Below are positions 25,844-34,289 of a stretch of 64,000 bases of DNA, piece by piece. This DNA comes from Pseudoalteromonas sp. NC201 (lineage in GTDB: Bacteria > Pseudomonadota > Gammaproteobacteria > Enterobacterales > Alteromonadaceae). The first letter of the stretch is position 1, and the number at the start of each line of letters is the position of its first letter. The DNA lies in assembly GCF_002850255.1 (NCBI RefSeq), contig NZ_CP022523.1, positions 878,486 to 942,485 of the forward strand, written 5' to 3'. Under the pieces are notes generated by a model, which was given only the letters and a program-made list of their open reading frames with translations, was not told the DNA's origin and made no database searches. The position numbers were made by a program, and so were the translations under genes.

Positions 25844-26707
25844 ATGCAAACGCCAGAAGAGTACGAAGTAAGCCAGCGCATAGGGCTACTAATAAAAGGT
25901 CTAAAGCATAAACGCGGGATGTCGCGAGAAGATATATGTCGCCACCTCGGGATTGGCATGCGAACGCTAGACAACTACCTTAATGGTGTTAGCTCTTTTA
26001 AGCTTGGTACGTTAATGAAGTTTGCTGACCTCTGTAGAGTTAAACTCGCTGATATTTTAGATGATACCGAAGCGCTCTCACGACTATATCCAGACAATAT
26101 GAAGGACAAGGGCAGTATTCTAACATTGCTTTTGGGTTCTCTTGCTTCCGTTATGCTCTTTGAGTCTGTTTTCTTAGTTTTACTAATTTTACTGCTTTGC
26201 TACTCACATAAAGATAAAAATAATCAATGCATAGTTGCTATTTTTGTTGTGGTCTACGTGCTAACTAATATTGGTGGCTACTGGCTAAACTATGTCGCTT
26301 TTCCAGCAGCTGAAAACTATTATATGCAGAACGTATACGCATATTCGCTACACCTATCATTAAGTCTGTTACTATTCCTTCTGCTCAAGTACAGGTTGAT
26401 GTTCTCGGTATTGGTTACTCGCGGAAAATCGGCAGCTGTTTTCGAAAAAAGCCTTATTGAAGCTCCTCTCTACTTTTTGTCTATGATGCTAGTCACTATA
26501 GACTTTTTGGCGTTAATGGAGAACTTTATTCGTAATCTGGAACGATTAGGAATCGACGAGGAGAAAGCTAAAATATTCTGGGAGTTAACCTTTTTTTACG
26601 ATTACTTTAGGTATCTTAAGGCCGTACCATTATTACTCAGTTTAGTACTCCTCTATGCAGGAATACTCGCACGGAAAAGAAATACGCAGCAGCCCCAAAG
26701 CGCGTAA
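25844..26707 (+). CDS. HTH-membrane paralogue 4 (287 aa)
   Basis: Second gene of the 24935-28523 operon, 45 bp after copy 3, with an AGGAG-type ribosome site (AGGAGATGG) in the spacer. The HTH is near-identical to copies 3, 5 and 6. The membrane domain is closest to copy 3 ('YSHKDKNNQC', 'FEKSLIEAPLYFL') but clearly distinct ('YWLNYVAFPAAENYYMQNVYAY'). Both end in the same 'QQPQSA' tail. The paired tail and spacer similarity suggest that copies 3 and 4 arose by recent duplication and then diverged in the membrane part. Confidence 0.75.
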   Translation: MQTPEEYEVSQRIGLLIKGLKHKRGMSREDICRHLGIGMRTLDNYLNGVSSFKLGTLMKFADLCRVKLADILDDTEALSRLYPDNMKDKGSILTLLLGSLASVMLFESVFLVLLILLLCYSHKDKNNQCIVAIFVVVYVLTNIGGYWLNYVAFPAAENYYMQNVYAYSLHLSLSLLLFLLLKYRLMFSVLVTRGKSAAVFEKSLIEAPLYFLSMMLVTIDFLALMENFIRNLERLGIDEEKAKIFWELTFFYDYFRYLKAVPLLLSLVLLYAGILARKRNTQQPQSA

Positions 26708-26751
26708 TAATAAGTCGATAAGTAAATCACGGAATAAGGAGATGGCGGGCG

Positions 26752-27615
26752 ATGCAAACGCCACAAGAGTACGAAGTAAGCCAGCGTATAGGACTATTAA
26801 TAAAGGGTCTTAAGCATAAACGCGGGATGTCACGAGAAGATATATGTCGCCACCTCGGGATTGGCATGCGAACGTTAGACAACTACCTTAATGGCGTTAG
26901 CTCCTTCAAGCTTGGTACGTTAATGAAGTTTGCTGACTTATGTAGAGTCAAACTCGCCGATATTTTGGATGATACCGAAGCGCTCTCGCGACTATATCCA
27001 GACAATATGAAGGACAAGGGCAGTATTCTAGCCTTGCTAATGACTACGGTAGTAAGTGCTACAGTTTTTGAGCCGATCACCTGTATTTTACTTTTTGTCT
27101 TAGTTTATTTATGTAAAGAAGATCAAAATAGCTTATCGCTAACTTTGATTTTTGCAGTTGTGCTTTCACTAGATGCAGTAATGGTATTTTACTTAAAAAA
27201 TATTGTTTTCCCTGTGGTTGAAAGCTATTACATCGAGAATATTTATGCTTACGGTGGACAGTTAATCTCAAGCCTACTGCTGTTATTTCTGCTCAAGTAC
27301 CGAATGGCACTTTCAGTTTTTTTCACACGTGGTAAATCAGCCTCGGTATTCGAGAAAAATTACGTGGAAGGACCATTGTATTTCTTGGCTTTAACGTTAG
27401 TGCTTATAGACTTCTTTGCATTGATGGAAAACTTTCTTCGTAATTTAGATCGCCTAGGTATGGATGAGGAAGCGTCTAAAATATTCTGGGAAGTTACGTT
27501 CTTTTTTGACCACTTTGCGTATCTAAAAGCTTTTCCGACACTATTGTGCATTACTCTGTTATATATTGGATTGCTTGCACGTAAGAAGAGCCGCCAGCAG
27601 CTATCACACTTTTAA
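26752..27615 (+). CDS. HTH-membrane paralogue 5 (287 aa)
   Basis: Third gene of the operon, 44 bp after copy 4, again with an AGGAGATGG site. The HTH is near-identical, with one difference at residue 5 (PQEYEV). The membrane domain belongs to the second subtype shared with 2b and 6: 'VFEPITCILLF', 'KEDQNSLSLTLIF', 'RGKSASVFEKNYVEGPLY', 'ALMENFLRNLDRLGMDEE', 'FWEVTFFFDHFAYLKAFP'. The product should sit in the inner membrane with its HTH in the cytoplasm. No ligand can be inferred. Confidence 0.75.
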   Translation: MQTPQEYEVSQRIGLLIKGLKHKRGMSREDICRHLGIGMRTLDNYLNGVSSFKLGTLMKFADLCRVKLADILDDTEALSRLYPDNMKDKGSILALLMTTVVSATVFEPITCILLFVLVYLCKEDQNSLSLTLIFAVVLSLDAVMVFYLKNIVFPVVESYYIENIYAYGGQLISSLLLLFLLKYRMALSVFFTRGKSASVFEKNYVEGPLYFLALTLVLIDFFALMENFLRNLDRLGMDEEASKIFWEVTFFFDHFAYLKAFPTLLCITLLYIGLLARKKSRQQLSHF

Positions 27616-27656
27616 TAACAATAGATTAATTATTAGATTCAGGAAACGGTAGGTCG

Positions 27657-28523
27657 ATGCAAACGCCAGAAGAGTATGAAGTAAGCCAGCGCATAGGACT
27701 GCTAATAAAAGGTCTAAAGCATAAACGCGGGATGTCTCGAGAAGATATATGTCGCCACCTCGGGATTGGCATGCGAACGCTAGACAACTATCTCAATGGT
27801 GTTAGCTCTTTTAAGCTTGGTACGTTAATGAAGTTTGCTGACTTATGTAGAGTTAAACTCGCTGATATTTTGGATGATACCGAAGCGCTCTCACGACTGT
27901 ATCCAGACAATATGAAGGACAAGGGCAGTATTCTTACGCTTATCTTGGGATCGGCTTTTGGCGTAATTATTTTTGAGTCCATTTTATTTATCTTATTGTT
28001 GGTTTTGTTCTTTTACTCTTACAAAGACAAAAATAGTCAGCTGTTGACGTTATGTTTTGCAGTGCCTTACTTTCTTGCAATTGTAGCGATATACATGCTT
28101 CGCATCGCGATCTTCCCTGTTGTGGAAAGCTACTTTATAGAAAATATATTTGCGTTTTCAATTCAGTTTTCTCTCAGCCTACTGTTGCTCTTTTTACTCA
28201 AGCATCGTATCGAGATAGCTATTATTTTAACTCGGGGAAAGTCGGCTTCTGTCTTTGAAAAAAACTATGCTGAAGGGCCATTATATTTCCTAGCAATTGT
28301 TTTAGCTTTCGTAGACTTTCTGGCATTGATGGAAAACTTTCTCCGTAACCTAGATAGAATGGGTATAAACGAAGAAACCGCAAAGGTGTTCTGGGAAGTA
28401 ACCTTTTTTTATGACTATTTTGCTTACTTAAAATCAGTGCCTATGTTGCTGTGTGTCGCGGTACTTTATATCGGTTATATCGCACGTAATCAAGTATCAA
28501 GATCGGCTGAACATGTTGAGTAA
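27657..28523 (+). CDS. HTH-membrane paralogue 6 (288 aa)
   Basis: Last gene of the operon, 41 bp after copy 5. The HTH is near-identical to copies 3-5. The membrane domain looks mosaic. Its first spans carry 'YSYKDKNSQLLTL', resembling copies 3 and 4, while later loops 'RGKSASVFEKNYAEGPLY' and 'ALMENFLRNLDRMGINEE' match the copy-5 subtype. This is consistent with recombination between paralogues. No terminator hairpin is obvious in the ~100 bp after the stop. Confidence 0.75.
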   Translation: MQTPEEYEVSQRIGLLIKGLKHKRGMSREDICRHLGIGMRTLDNYLNGVSSFKLGTLMKFADLCRVKLADILDDTEALSRLYPDNMKDKGSILTLILGSAFGVIIFESILFILLLVLFFYSYKDKNSQLLTLCFAVPYFLAIVAIYMLRIAIFPVVESYFIENIFAFSIQFSLSLLLLFLLKHRIEIAIILTRGKSASVFEKNYAEGPLYFLAIVLAFVDFLALMENFLRNLDRMGINEETAKVFWEVTFFYDYFAYLKSVPMLLCVAVLYIGYIARNQVSRSAEHVE

Positions 28524-28654
28524 TAATGGTAGTATCTGATGTCGATTATACAGATTTTTCGTTTATGAGTTGCTGCTATAGTTTGGTCTCCTCAACCCTT
28601 TGAGGATAGCGTTAAATCATAGATTACTTTGCAAAAGCACACAAAATCTTCTGC

Positions 28655-28674
28655 GGTGGGTGTCAGTGATTTTT
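28655..28674 (+). repeat. Dispersed GGTGGGTGTC boundary motif
   Basis: One of three copies of GGTGGGTGTCA-K-T-R-ATTTTT; the others are near 31140 (with a shortened head) and at 34115. All lie just upstream of or between orphan genes. It shares its core with the REPIN-like hairpins described elsewhere in this window. Confidence 0.6.
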
Positions 28675-28697
28675 CGGCTCAATTTTTAGGAGTTAAA

Positions 28698-28970
28698 TTG
28701 AAGCGTAGTTTACAGTTTAAGATTCATTTGGCTCTACTCGTAGCCTGCATTATAGGTTTTCAATTTTATAGGGGTACGATTGATAACTTCTTTACTAACC
28801 CTTTTTATATCGGTTCAATGCTTGTTGGTGTTTTACTTGTGTTAAAAGCTATTTTTTACTCGTGCCAAAAGTGCCGAAGAAATCAAGTAATACTGGGGTG
28901 GTATAGGTATAGGTTGCCTAAAGAAAGGTGTTATAATTGCGGTCATAACATTGACAATAGTCGCTCCTAA
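28698..28970 (+). CDS. Small membrane protein with C-terminal zinc-ribbon-like cysteines (90 aa)
   Basis: I place the start at TTG 28698 because TAGGAG lies five bases upstream; the frame also extends to a TTG at 28629 without a ribosome site. Two hydrophobic segments (about residues 8-25 and 36-56) are followed by two Cys pairs, 'SCQKCRRNQ' and 'RCYNCGHNI', spaced like a zinc ribbon. A membrane-anchored zinc-ribbon protein is therefore likely. I do not recognise a family. It lies directly after the HTH-membrane array. Confidence 0.5.
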   Translation: MKRSLQFKIHLALLVACIIGFQFYRGTIDNFFTNPFYIGSMLVGVLLVLKAIFYSCQKCRRNQVILGWYRYRLPKERCYNCGHNIDNSRS

Positions 28971-29002
28971 TAAATTAACGAAATAGGGGCGCAACAGTAG
29001 GT

Positions 29003-29428
29003 TTGTGCTTTTTTAGTATAAAATCAGAAAAACTGGATAAGTTTAGCTTTATGGAAAAGTTTTGTATCTCAATTATTTCACTGTGTCTTGCTCTTGGTGG
29101 TGTCACCCATATTTTTGACAATGTGTACTTTGGACTTCTACCATATAAGTTTGCACCAAATTGGGTGAATTTATACTGGACATCCCTTGGTGTTATTGAT
29201 TTTTTAGCTATTTATATTCTGCTAAAGAATAGAAATCTGGGGATAATTTTAACTTTGATAATAATGATAAGTGACGTAGTTATTAATTCAGCGGCTTACT
29301 ATTCTATGCAAGTTATTAAAGACCCTATAGCATTGCAGCTACAAACACTTTTTCTCGGCTTTTGTCTTGGCGCGTGCATGTGGTTATGGAAAAGCAATAG
29401 CAGTAACTCTGTTTCGCCTGTTACTTAA
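29003..29428 (+). CDS. Hypothetical four-span membrane protein
   Basis: Up to 141 residues with four hydrophobic helices, ending in a short hydrophilic tail ('WKSNSSNSVSPVT'). The start is uncertain. GTG 29003 has a TAGG four bases upstream, while ATG 29051 (MEKFCISIISL) begins directly before the first span. No family recognised; the four-helix layout resembles DoxX-like or DUF-type small membrane proteins. It is the last gene before the IS1111-type element, whose insertion may have cut off downstream relatives. Confidence 0.5.
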   Translation: MCFFSIKSEKLDKFSFMEKFCISIISLCLALGGVTHIFDNVYFGLLPYKFAPNWVNLYWTSLGVIDFLAIYILLKNRNLGIILTLIIMISDVVINSAAYYSMQVIKDPIALQLQTLFLGFCLGACMWLWKSNSSNSVSPVT

Positions 29429-29512
29429 CATATATGTTCTTTTTAAAGAACAGCAAAAAAACAAAAATAAGAACACAAAATAAGAAGAAAATAAGGAAAG
29501 AAGAAAATAAGT

Positions 29513-29909
29513 GACATATATGGACGCTCAGCTGCTGTCAAGTAATACTCATCCAACAAGGTTGTTTTAACAGCCTTGTTGCTTCTTTTATTTATCTCTC
29601 ATTTACTATTTGTATGTATTGATAAACAGTCACTTTGAGTCACCCTAAATAAGGTGCTGCTCTGACATATATTCGGGCTTAACTGACTTTCAGCGCCCCT
29701 AATGAGTTTCGAACCTAGCCACCCAAAAAGTAGAATACACCCACGCGGCATTGAATGCCTTGCCTATAACGGGTTTAACTAGGTAGGTTTGACCTTTTGT
29801 TCATCGTTATGTTTACAGCAATGAGAATATGGCTATCAAGGGCTCATAAACACCCACTCGGGCTCGAGGCCCTTGTCACGACCGGGCTCCTTAATAGCCA
29901 TAATTTGAG
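29513..29909 (-). ncRNA. Candidate bridge-RNA region of IS copy 1
   Basis: IS110-family elements encode a structured guide (bridge) RNA in their long non-coding end; in the IS1111 subgroup this is downstream of the transposase. This ~400-bp end is fully conserved between the two copies. Beside the transposase stop it contains a large inverted repeat, ATGGCTAT (29829-29836) with ATAGCCAT (29894-29901). The exact RNA limits and the target- and donor-binding loops cannot be fixed by eye. Confidence 0.4.
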
Positions 29910-30941
29910 TCATGATTGCGCCTCACTTTGTGTATATTGGGCTTTATAAGGTTCATTTCTTTGTAGCAATATCCACATTAAGCGAGCCAATCGGTGGGCC
30001 GTGGCCACCACCGCTTTATTTTTACCGCGACGTTCTACCAATGCGTTGATCCATTTGTTTAAATCATCCTGCTTTTTGTGCGCATGATTGACCACTGTAC
30101 GGGCACCATGAATGAGTTGTTTTCTTAGATAACGATCACCTCGTTTGGTGATCCCTCCCATCTTATTGGTTTCACCCGAAGCATATTGACGTGGTGTGAT
30201 CCCAAGCCACACAGCCAACTCCTTTTTATTAGAAAATGCTTGCCCTTTATCTATTGTGGCACTCAATGCCGATGCGTTGATAATCCCAATTCCGGGGATG
30301 GATTGGATAATTTGAGCAGCTTGGCTCTGTTCATTAAACTGCTTAAATTGTGCCTCTACATTTTTAATATTGGCGTCTAACTTTTGCATTTCTTCATAAA
30401 CGTCTCTGAGGAGTAGATTTAAAGCTCCATGTAAATTACGGTTGAGCAGATCAGCAATGGTTGCACGAAAAGACTTTAAGCTCTTTTTGATGACGATGCC
30501 AAATTCAAGTAACAAACCACATGTTTGGTTGATGCAGGCGGTTCGATTATGTATGAGCCGCTCCCGATAGCGATGTAGTGCTAGGATTGCTTGTTGATGC
30601 TCTGTTGTTACAGGAACAAAGCGAATGTTAGGTCGAAGGCTCGCTTCATAAATCGCCATACAATCATTTTTATCGTTTTTATTGCCACGGACAAAAGGGG
30701 TAACATGTTGCGCAGGGATAAGCTGAACTTGGTGCCCAGCTTGTAAGCAGTACCGCCCCCAATAATGAGACGTTGAGCATGATTCCATAACAACATTACA
30801 AGCAGGTAATTGGGTCAATGTTTGCAAGAGCTTTGCTCTATCTAACCTTCTGGAAAAACATTTATTACCTTGCTTATCAAACGATAAAAGTTGGAATACA
30901 TTTTTTGCTAGATCAATTGAAAGCGTGCTAACGTTATTCAT
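29910..30941 (-). CDS. IS110-family transposase (copy 1)
   Basis: 343 residues from the ATG at 30941, which has AGGAG eight bases upstream. It has the DEDD RuvC-like domain at the N-terminus ('LSIDLAKNVFQLL', 'VVMESCSTSHYWG', 'KNDKNDCMAI'). The C-terminal Transposase_20 domain has 'IQSIPGIGIINASAL' and the presumed catalytic Ser in 'RQYASGETNKMGG'. Family members cut and paste using a bridge RNA. Identical to copy 2 except Thr versus Lys in 'FVPV[T/K]TEHQQ'. The full-length frame suggests an active element. Confidence 0.93.
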   Translation of the reverse strand: MNNVSTLSIDLAKNVFQLLSFDKQGNKCFSRRLDRAKLLQTLTQLPACNVVMESCSTSHYWGRYCLQAGHQVQLIPAQHVTPFVRGNKNDKNDCMAIYEASLRPNIRFVPVTTEHQQAILALHRYRERLIHNRTACINQTCGLLLEFGIVIKKSLKSFRATIADLLNRNLHGALNLLLRDVYEEMQKLDANIKNVEAQFKQFNEQSQAAQIIQSIPGIGIINASALSATIDKGQAFSNKKELAVWLGITPRQYASGETNKMGGITKRGDRYLRKQLIHGARTVVNHAHKKQDDLNKWINALVERRGKNKAVVATAHRLARLMWILLQRNEPYKAQYTQSEAQS

Positions 30942-31114
30942 GATGGACTCTCCTAATAACTGTGTTTGCAACTATCAGTTTGGCGCATTGACGCCGATTT
31001 GGGAGCGTCCATCTCATCACCCATTACTATTAACGTCAAAGCTGAGGAAGCAGAACTAACGTGGGCACCCACCATAACTAACACTACAGAACGAAGGGTA
31101 TCAGCTTAAGGTTA

Positions 31115-31159
31115 TGACACCCAGCCATATTTGAAATTTGTGGGTGTCAGTAATTTTTC
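31115..31159. repeat. REPIN-like hairpin next to IS copy 1
   Basis: TGACACCCA (31115-31123) and TGGGTGTCA (31141-31149) form a 9-bp perfect stem with a 17-nt loop. The right arm continues into the boundary motif GTCAGTAATTTTT. Confidence 0.65.
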
Positions 31160-31341
31160 TCGCAGATAAGTTATAACTCGTTTTTTCAGGTAATTCGTAT
31201 GTTGAATGACAATGTTTGACTGGTAATTTGCTAAAATTATTAAATAAAGTTTCTTGAATATTGCGATTTTTCTCTTGTGGATAAGTGAGATATTAAAGAA
31301 TTTATACTAATTAGCTGTTAAATTTCTAAAGGAGCATCAAG

Positions 31342-32583
31342 TTGGCAAATGGAAGTTTTGGTCTCGATAACGAGGCTTTAATTATTAAAAGTGGTATAAG
31401 AAATGTTTTTACGCCTCATATTCCGATTGACGAAATATCTCATTTTTTTGGGCGTGAAGATGAAGCAACAAGATTAGTCAGCGTTATTAATTCTCCCGGC
31501 CAGCATATCCTTCTTTACGGTGATCGCGGTGTTGGGAAAACATCTCTTGCGAAAACTACTTGTAAACTAATTTTACATAAACTTCAGCGCGGGCATTTTT
31601 TTGAGAAACGTTGTGATTCTGGAGATAGTTTCTCTTCTATTTTTGTTGAAGCACTTGAAAAATGTGGGATTGATTTGTCGTTCAGAGAAGCAACTCAAAC
31701 GCATAATCAAGGTGGTGGCGCAGTATTAAATGCAGTTTTCGCAAAGGCTGACCTGTCCACTAAAAGGGAAACAAAAACTACAATAGTAACCACATTTAAA
31801 CCTGACTCTCCATCTTGGGTTGCGAAGCACTTAAAGTCCCTTTCAGGAATTATGCTTATTGACGAAGCTGACGCACTTCAAGATGAATCCGATAAGAAAA
31901 AAATTGCAGAACTTATTAAATTGCTTAGCGATCATAAGTCCAATTTCAAATTGGTGGTGGTAGGTATAGCGGCTACTGGGGAAGAGTTAACAGCTGGTCA
32001 TCCTTCAGTAGAAAGATGCTTAAAAGAAGTTTCATTGCAACGAATGTGCGACGAAGACCTTAAGAAGATAATTCTTAATGGCATGAATTCTTTAAATCTT
32101 CGCCCTGATGATAGCGTTGTCGAAAAAATAGTAGATATAAGTGCTGGATACCCCCACTTCACTCATTTAATTAGCTTAAAATGTGGTGAGGCTGCAATCG
32201 TTAGAGGCAATAAGCATATAACAAAAGATGTACTCAAAAGTGCACTCAATGAAGCGGTGAAGGATTCTGAGGGAGCATTACAAAGAATGCTTGAGTCTAC
32301 ACTTCGCGTATTAAACACTCCACAGGAGTATAAGTTCCTGCTTCTTACAGCTTCTTATTGTAATACACCTGAATTTCGTAGCTCTGAGTTAAGAGAAAAA
32401 TTAAAAAGTAAATTTGGTGTCATCGTTGATTCGCAGACTTTAAGCCGAAGACTAACAAAATTAACCAAAGGGAGTGAAAAGACAATTCTGTATAAGCCCG
32501 CGAGGGGGTGCTTTCAATTCACAGATCCAAGAATGCCTAGCTTCTTAAAGATGGCTTTGAATGCAGATGATGACGTAATGTAA
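31342..32583 (+). CDS. Orphan AAA-type ATPase, 413 aa
   Basis: Starts at TTG, with AAGGAG seven bases upstream. Walker A is 'LLYGDRGVGKTSLAK' (about residue 57), Walker B 'IMLIDEADAL' (about 174), followed by a sensor-like 'KLVVVGIAATGEE'. The helical lid and a C-terminal winged-helix-like segment ('SSELREKLKSKFGVIVDSQTLSRRLTKL') resemble the ORC/Cdc6-like and STAND-type ATPases often found in accessory islands. There is no partner effector next to it apart from a toxin-antitoxin pair. The role is unknown; defence, regulation or a mobile-element function are all possible. Confidence 0.75.
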   Translation: MANGSFGLDNEALIIKSGIRNVFTPHIPIDEISHFFGREDEATRLVSVINSPGQHILLYGDRGVGKTSLAKTTCKLILHKLQRGHFFEKRCDSGDSFSSIFVEALEKCGIDLSFREATQTHNQGGGAVLNAVFAKADLSTKRETKTTIVTTFKPDSPSWVAKHLKSLSGIMLIDEADALQDESDKKKIAELIKLLSDHKSNFKLVVVGIAATGEELTAGHPSVERCLKEVSLQRMCDEDLKKIILNGMNSLNLRPDDSVVEKIVDISAGYPHFTHLISLKCGEAAIVRGNKHITKDVLKSALNEAVKDSEGALQRMLESTLRVLNTPQEYKFLLLTASYCNTPEFRSSELREKLKSKFGVIVDSQTLSRRLTKLTKGSEKTILYKPARGCFQFTDPRMPSFLKMALNADDDVM

Positions 32584-32678
32584 CAAGCCACCACACTCGG
32601 AAATTTCACTTACTCCGCTCCCAAAATTCCGGTGAGCGGAGTGTTGGTTACCTTATCAATATTACATGCTCAATTTAC

Positions 32679-32725
32679 TGTACAAGTAGAATGGTGAAGA
32701 CTATACTTGTTCCATTAAATGTACA
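32679..32725 (+). promoter_or_regulatory. TGTACA operator motifs of the toxin-antitoxin operon
   Basis: Two TGTACA hexamers (32679-32684 and 32720-32725) flank the likely promoter just before yefM. The YefM-YoeB complex of E. coli recognises palindromes with this core. The spacing here (41 bp) is wider than in E. coli. Confidence 0.45.
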
Positions 32726-32738
32726 TGTAGAGGTTCTT

Positions 32739-32993
32739 ATGAGAATTGTATCTTTTACTGAAGCTAGAAATGGTCTTAAAGCTGTTCTAGACGGTGTAGT
32801 TAATGACGCAGATACAACAGTCATTACACGTCGTGACTCTGAGGATGCTGTGGTTATGTCTTTAGATTACTACAATAGCCTTATGGAGACTGTCCACTTA
32901 CTACGCTCTCCTCAAAACGCTGAACACTTAAATCGTTCGATTGCACAGTACCGTGCTGGTAAAACAACAGCACGAGAGTTAATTGATGAGTAG
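32739..32993 (+). CDS. yefM: Antitoxin of the Phd/YefM family
   Basis: 84 residues from ATG 32739 (MRIVSFTEARNGLKAVLD); the frame is open 16 codons further upstream, but homology starts here. The N-terminal Phd/YefM dimerisation and DNA-binding part ('VTRRDSEDAVVMSLDYYNSL') is followed by a toxin-binding tail ('LNRSIAQYRAGKTTARELID'). It neutralises YoeB and represses the operon with it. It overlaps the toxin gene by 8 bp, so translation is coupled. Confidence 0.93.
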   Translation: MRIVSFTEARNGLKAVLDGVVNDADTTVITRRDSEDAVVMSLDYYNSLMETVHLLRSPQNAEHLNRSIAQYRAGKTTARELIDE

Positions 32994-33255
32994 TAGTCAA
33001 CGTTTACTATCGTGGACTGATGACGCTTGGGATGACTATCTGTATTGGCAAACTCAAGACAAGAAAACACTCAAGCGCATCAACAAACTCATCAATGATG
33101 TTAAGTGCTCCCCATTTGAGGGCATCGGTAAACCAGAGCCGTTGAAAGAGAGTTTATCTGGTTTTTGGTCTCGTCGTATTGATGACACTAACAGGCTTGT
33201 TTATGCAGTTGATGATCAAGCGATAACGATAATTTCGTGTCGTTACCACTACTAA
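32986..33255 (+). CDS. yoeB: Toxin YoeB, ribosome-dependent mRNA interferase
   Basis: 89 residues from ATG 32986. The RelE/YoeB fold is recognisable from 'WDDYLYWQTQDKKTLKRINKLI', 'PFEGIGKPEPLKESLSGFWSRRI' and the invariant C-terminus 'SCRYHY', which carries catalytic residues. It cleaves mRNA in the ribosomal A site when YefM is degraded. All key motifs are intact, so the pair should be functional. In accessory DNA such pairs stabilise the surrounding segment. Confidence 0.95.
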   Translation: MSSSQRLLSWTDDAWDDYLYWQTQDKKTLKRINKLINDVKCSPFEGIGKPEPLKESLSGFWSRRIDDTNRLVYAVDDQAITIISCRYHY

Positions 33256-33290
33256 ATTAGAGGCGGCGATAATACAGCAAGCGAATTAGG

Positions 33291-33443
33291 TGTATCGAAC
33301 CTGTGTTCGGCAACATCATAGTGAATAAAGGAATGAATAAACTCACATTACGAGGGCAAGGGAAAGTGAATGCGCAATGGAAGTTGTATTGCTTGGTGCA
33401 TAATCTAGAAAAGTTGCAAAAAATAATACACAAAGAAGTGTAG
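33291..33443 (+). pseudogene. IS1182-family transposase remnant (C-terminus only)
   Basis: About 50 codons with the terminal signature of IS1182-type transposases: 'IEPVFGNIIVNKGMNK', 'TLRGQGKVNAQWKLYCLVHN', 'LEKLQKII', ending at a stop at 33441. The upstream part is missing and the toxin gene ends 35 bp before it, so the element was truncated. It marks past insertion-sequence activity at this locus. Confidence 0.75.
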
Positions 33444-33628
33444 CTCATTTTAAACCTCAAAAAGCCACAGAGACCAGCCTTATAGCCTCATAAAACACAG
33501 TAAAAAAATGACAGTGACGTTTAGAGTAAACGATTGAATCAAATAAAGAACTCGGCTAAGGTTGATACCACTATGCAAAATGTATTAAAAATGAGCAATT
33601 CTACAGGCTTGTTAGGCATTCCTAAAGT

Positions 33629-34039
33629 ATGAAGATAAATTTAAGTGATAGCCATAAATTAGAAATCGTTGTATTGAGCCGAGGAGCGGATGAGTACGAC
33701 TATGATTACAATCTTCGGCTAACTTTGAGCTCTAGCGGGTTCACTTTTACAAAGGACGTATGGGCTGATGGAAGTGAAGTACAGGAATTCATAAAAAATA
33801 TTGAATCATTAAAAAGTACATTAAAGGGCGAAGCTAAACTAACTTCTGAAAGCCCTGATGAATTGGAGTTGCTAATAAAACCAGTTGATGCCCTTGGCCA
33901 TTTTGTTCTAAAAATCGAACTTGGAAACCAGTTTATGATAGGGAAAGAGTGGTTTTGGTCGAAGTACATCGATGCATTTTCTCTAGAGGCTGCAGCATTA
34001 GAATTGGTTTGTGATGAGCTCTTAGAAAATTTGGTATAA
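33629..34039 (+). CDS. Hypothetical protein, 136 aa (immunity-protein-like)
   Basis: An acidic, soluble protein without signal peptide or membrane span. It begins with beta strands ('LEIVVLSRGADEYDYDYNLRLTL') and ends with a helical segment ('SLEAAALELVCDELLENLV'). The layout of a short beta sheet plus helix with many acidic residues resembles small polymorphic-toxin immunity proteins such as WapI, but I cannot assign it firmly. There is no adjacent toxin carrying an RHS or LXG signature. It sits alone between repeat motifs. Confidence 0.5.
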   Translation: MKINLSDSHKLEIVVLSRGADEYDYDYNLRLTLSSSGFTFTKDVWADGSEVQEFIKNIESLKSTLKGEAKLTSESPDELELLIKPVDALGHFVLKIELGNQFMIGKEWFWSKYIDAFSLEAAALELVCDELLENLV

Positions 34040-34114
34040 GAATGCCTAAGGATGGATTGGTGATACCCATCACTAATTGCATTGACGTTAGGAAAATGAA
34101 GGCTTGAAATTTGT

Positions 34115-34134
34115 GGTGGGTGTCATTGATTTTT
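34115..34134 (+). repeat. Dispersed GGTGGGTGTC boundary motif
   Basis: A second full copy of the motif at 28655-28674 (one mismatch), preceded by TTGAAATTTGT as at 31130. It separates two orphan genes. Confidence 0.6.
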
Positions 34135-34289
34135 GCTTCTTGATTTTTGAGCTTGGGATATATGAAGCGTCATTCGACTTTGATTGTTTGATATGATATT
34201 GGCAATCTAATGATGACTCAGGCTCCTTGCAATGCTAGCTTCGTGTGTGGATCACTTTGTCTATGTGCCTGAAAAACTCAGAGGACAAC

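Larger units (their letters stand above)
29513..31025 (-). mobile_element. IS110-family (IS1111-type) insertion sequence, copy 1
   Basis: 1513 bp shared with the second copy at 45107-46619; the only difference I found is 30607 G versus 46201 T. Subterminal inverted repeats ATGGACGCTC (29520-29529) and GAGCGTCCAT (31003-31012) are a hallmark of the IS1111 subgroup. The transposase leaves about 400 bp non-coding on its 3' side and only ~80 bp on its 5' side. No target duplication is visible, as expected for the family. Confidence 0.9.
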
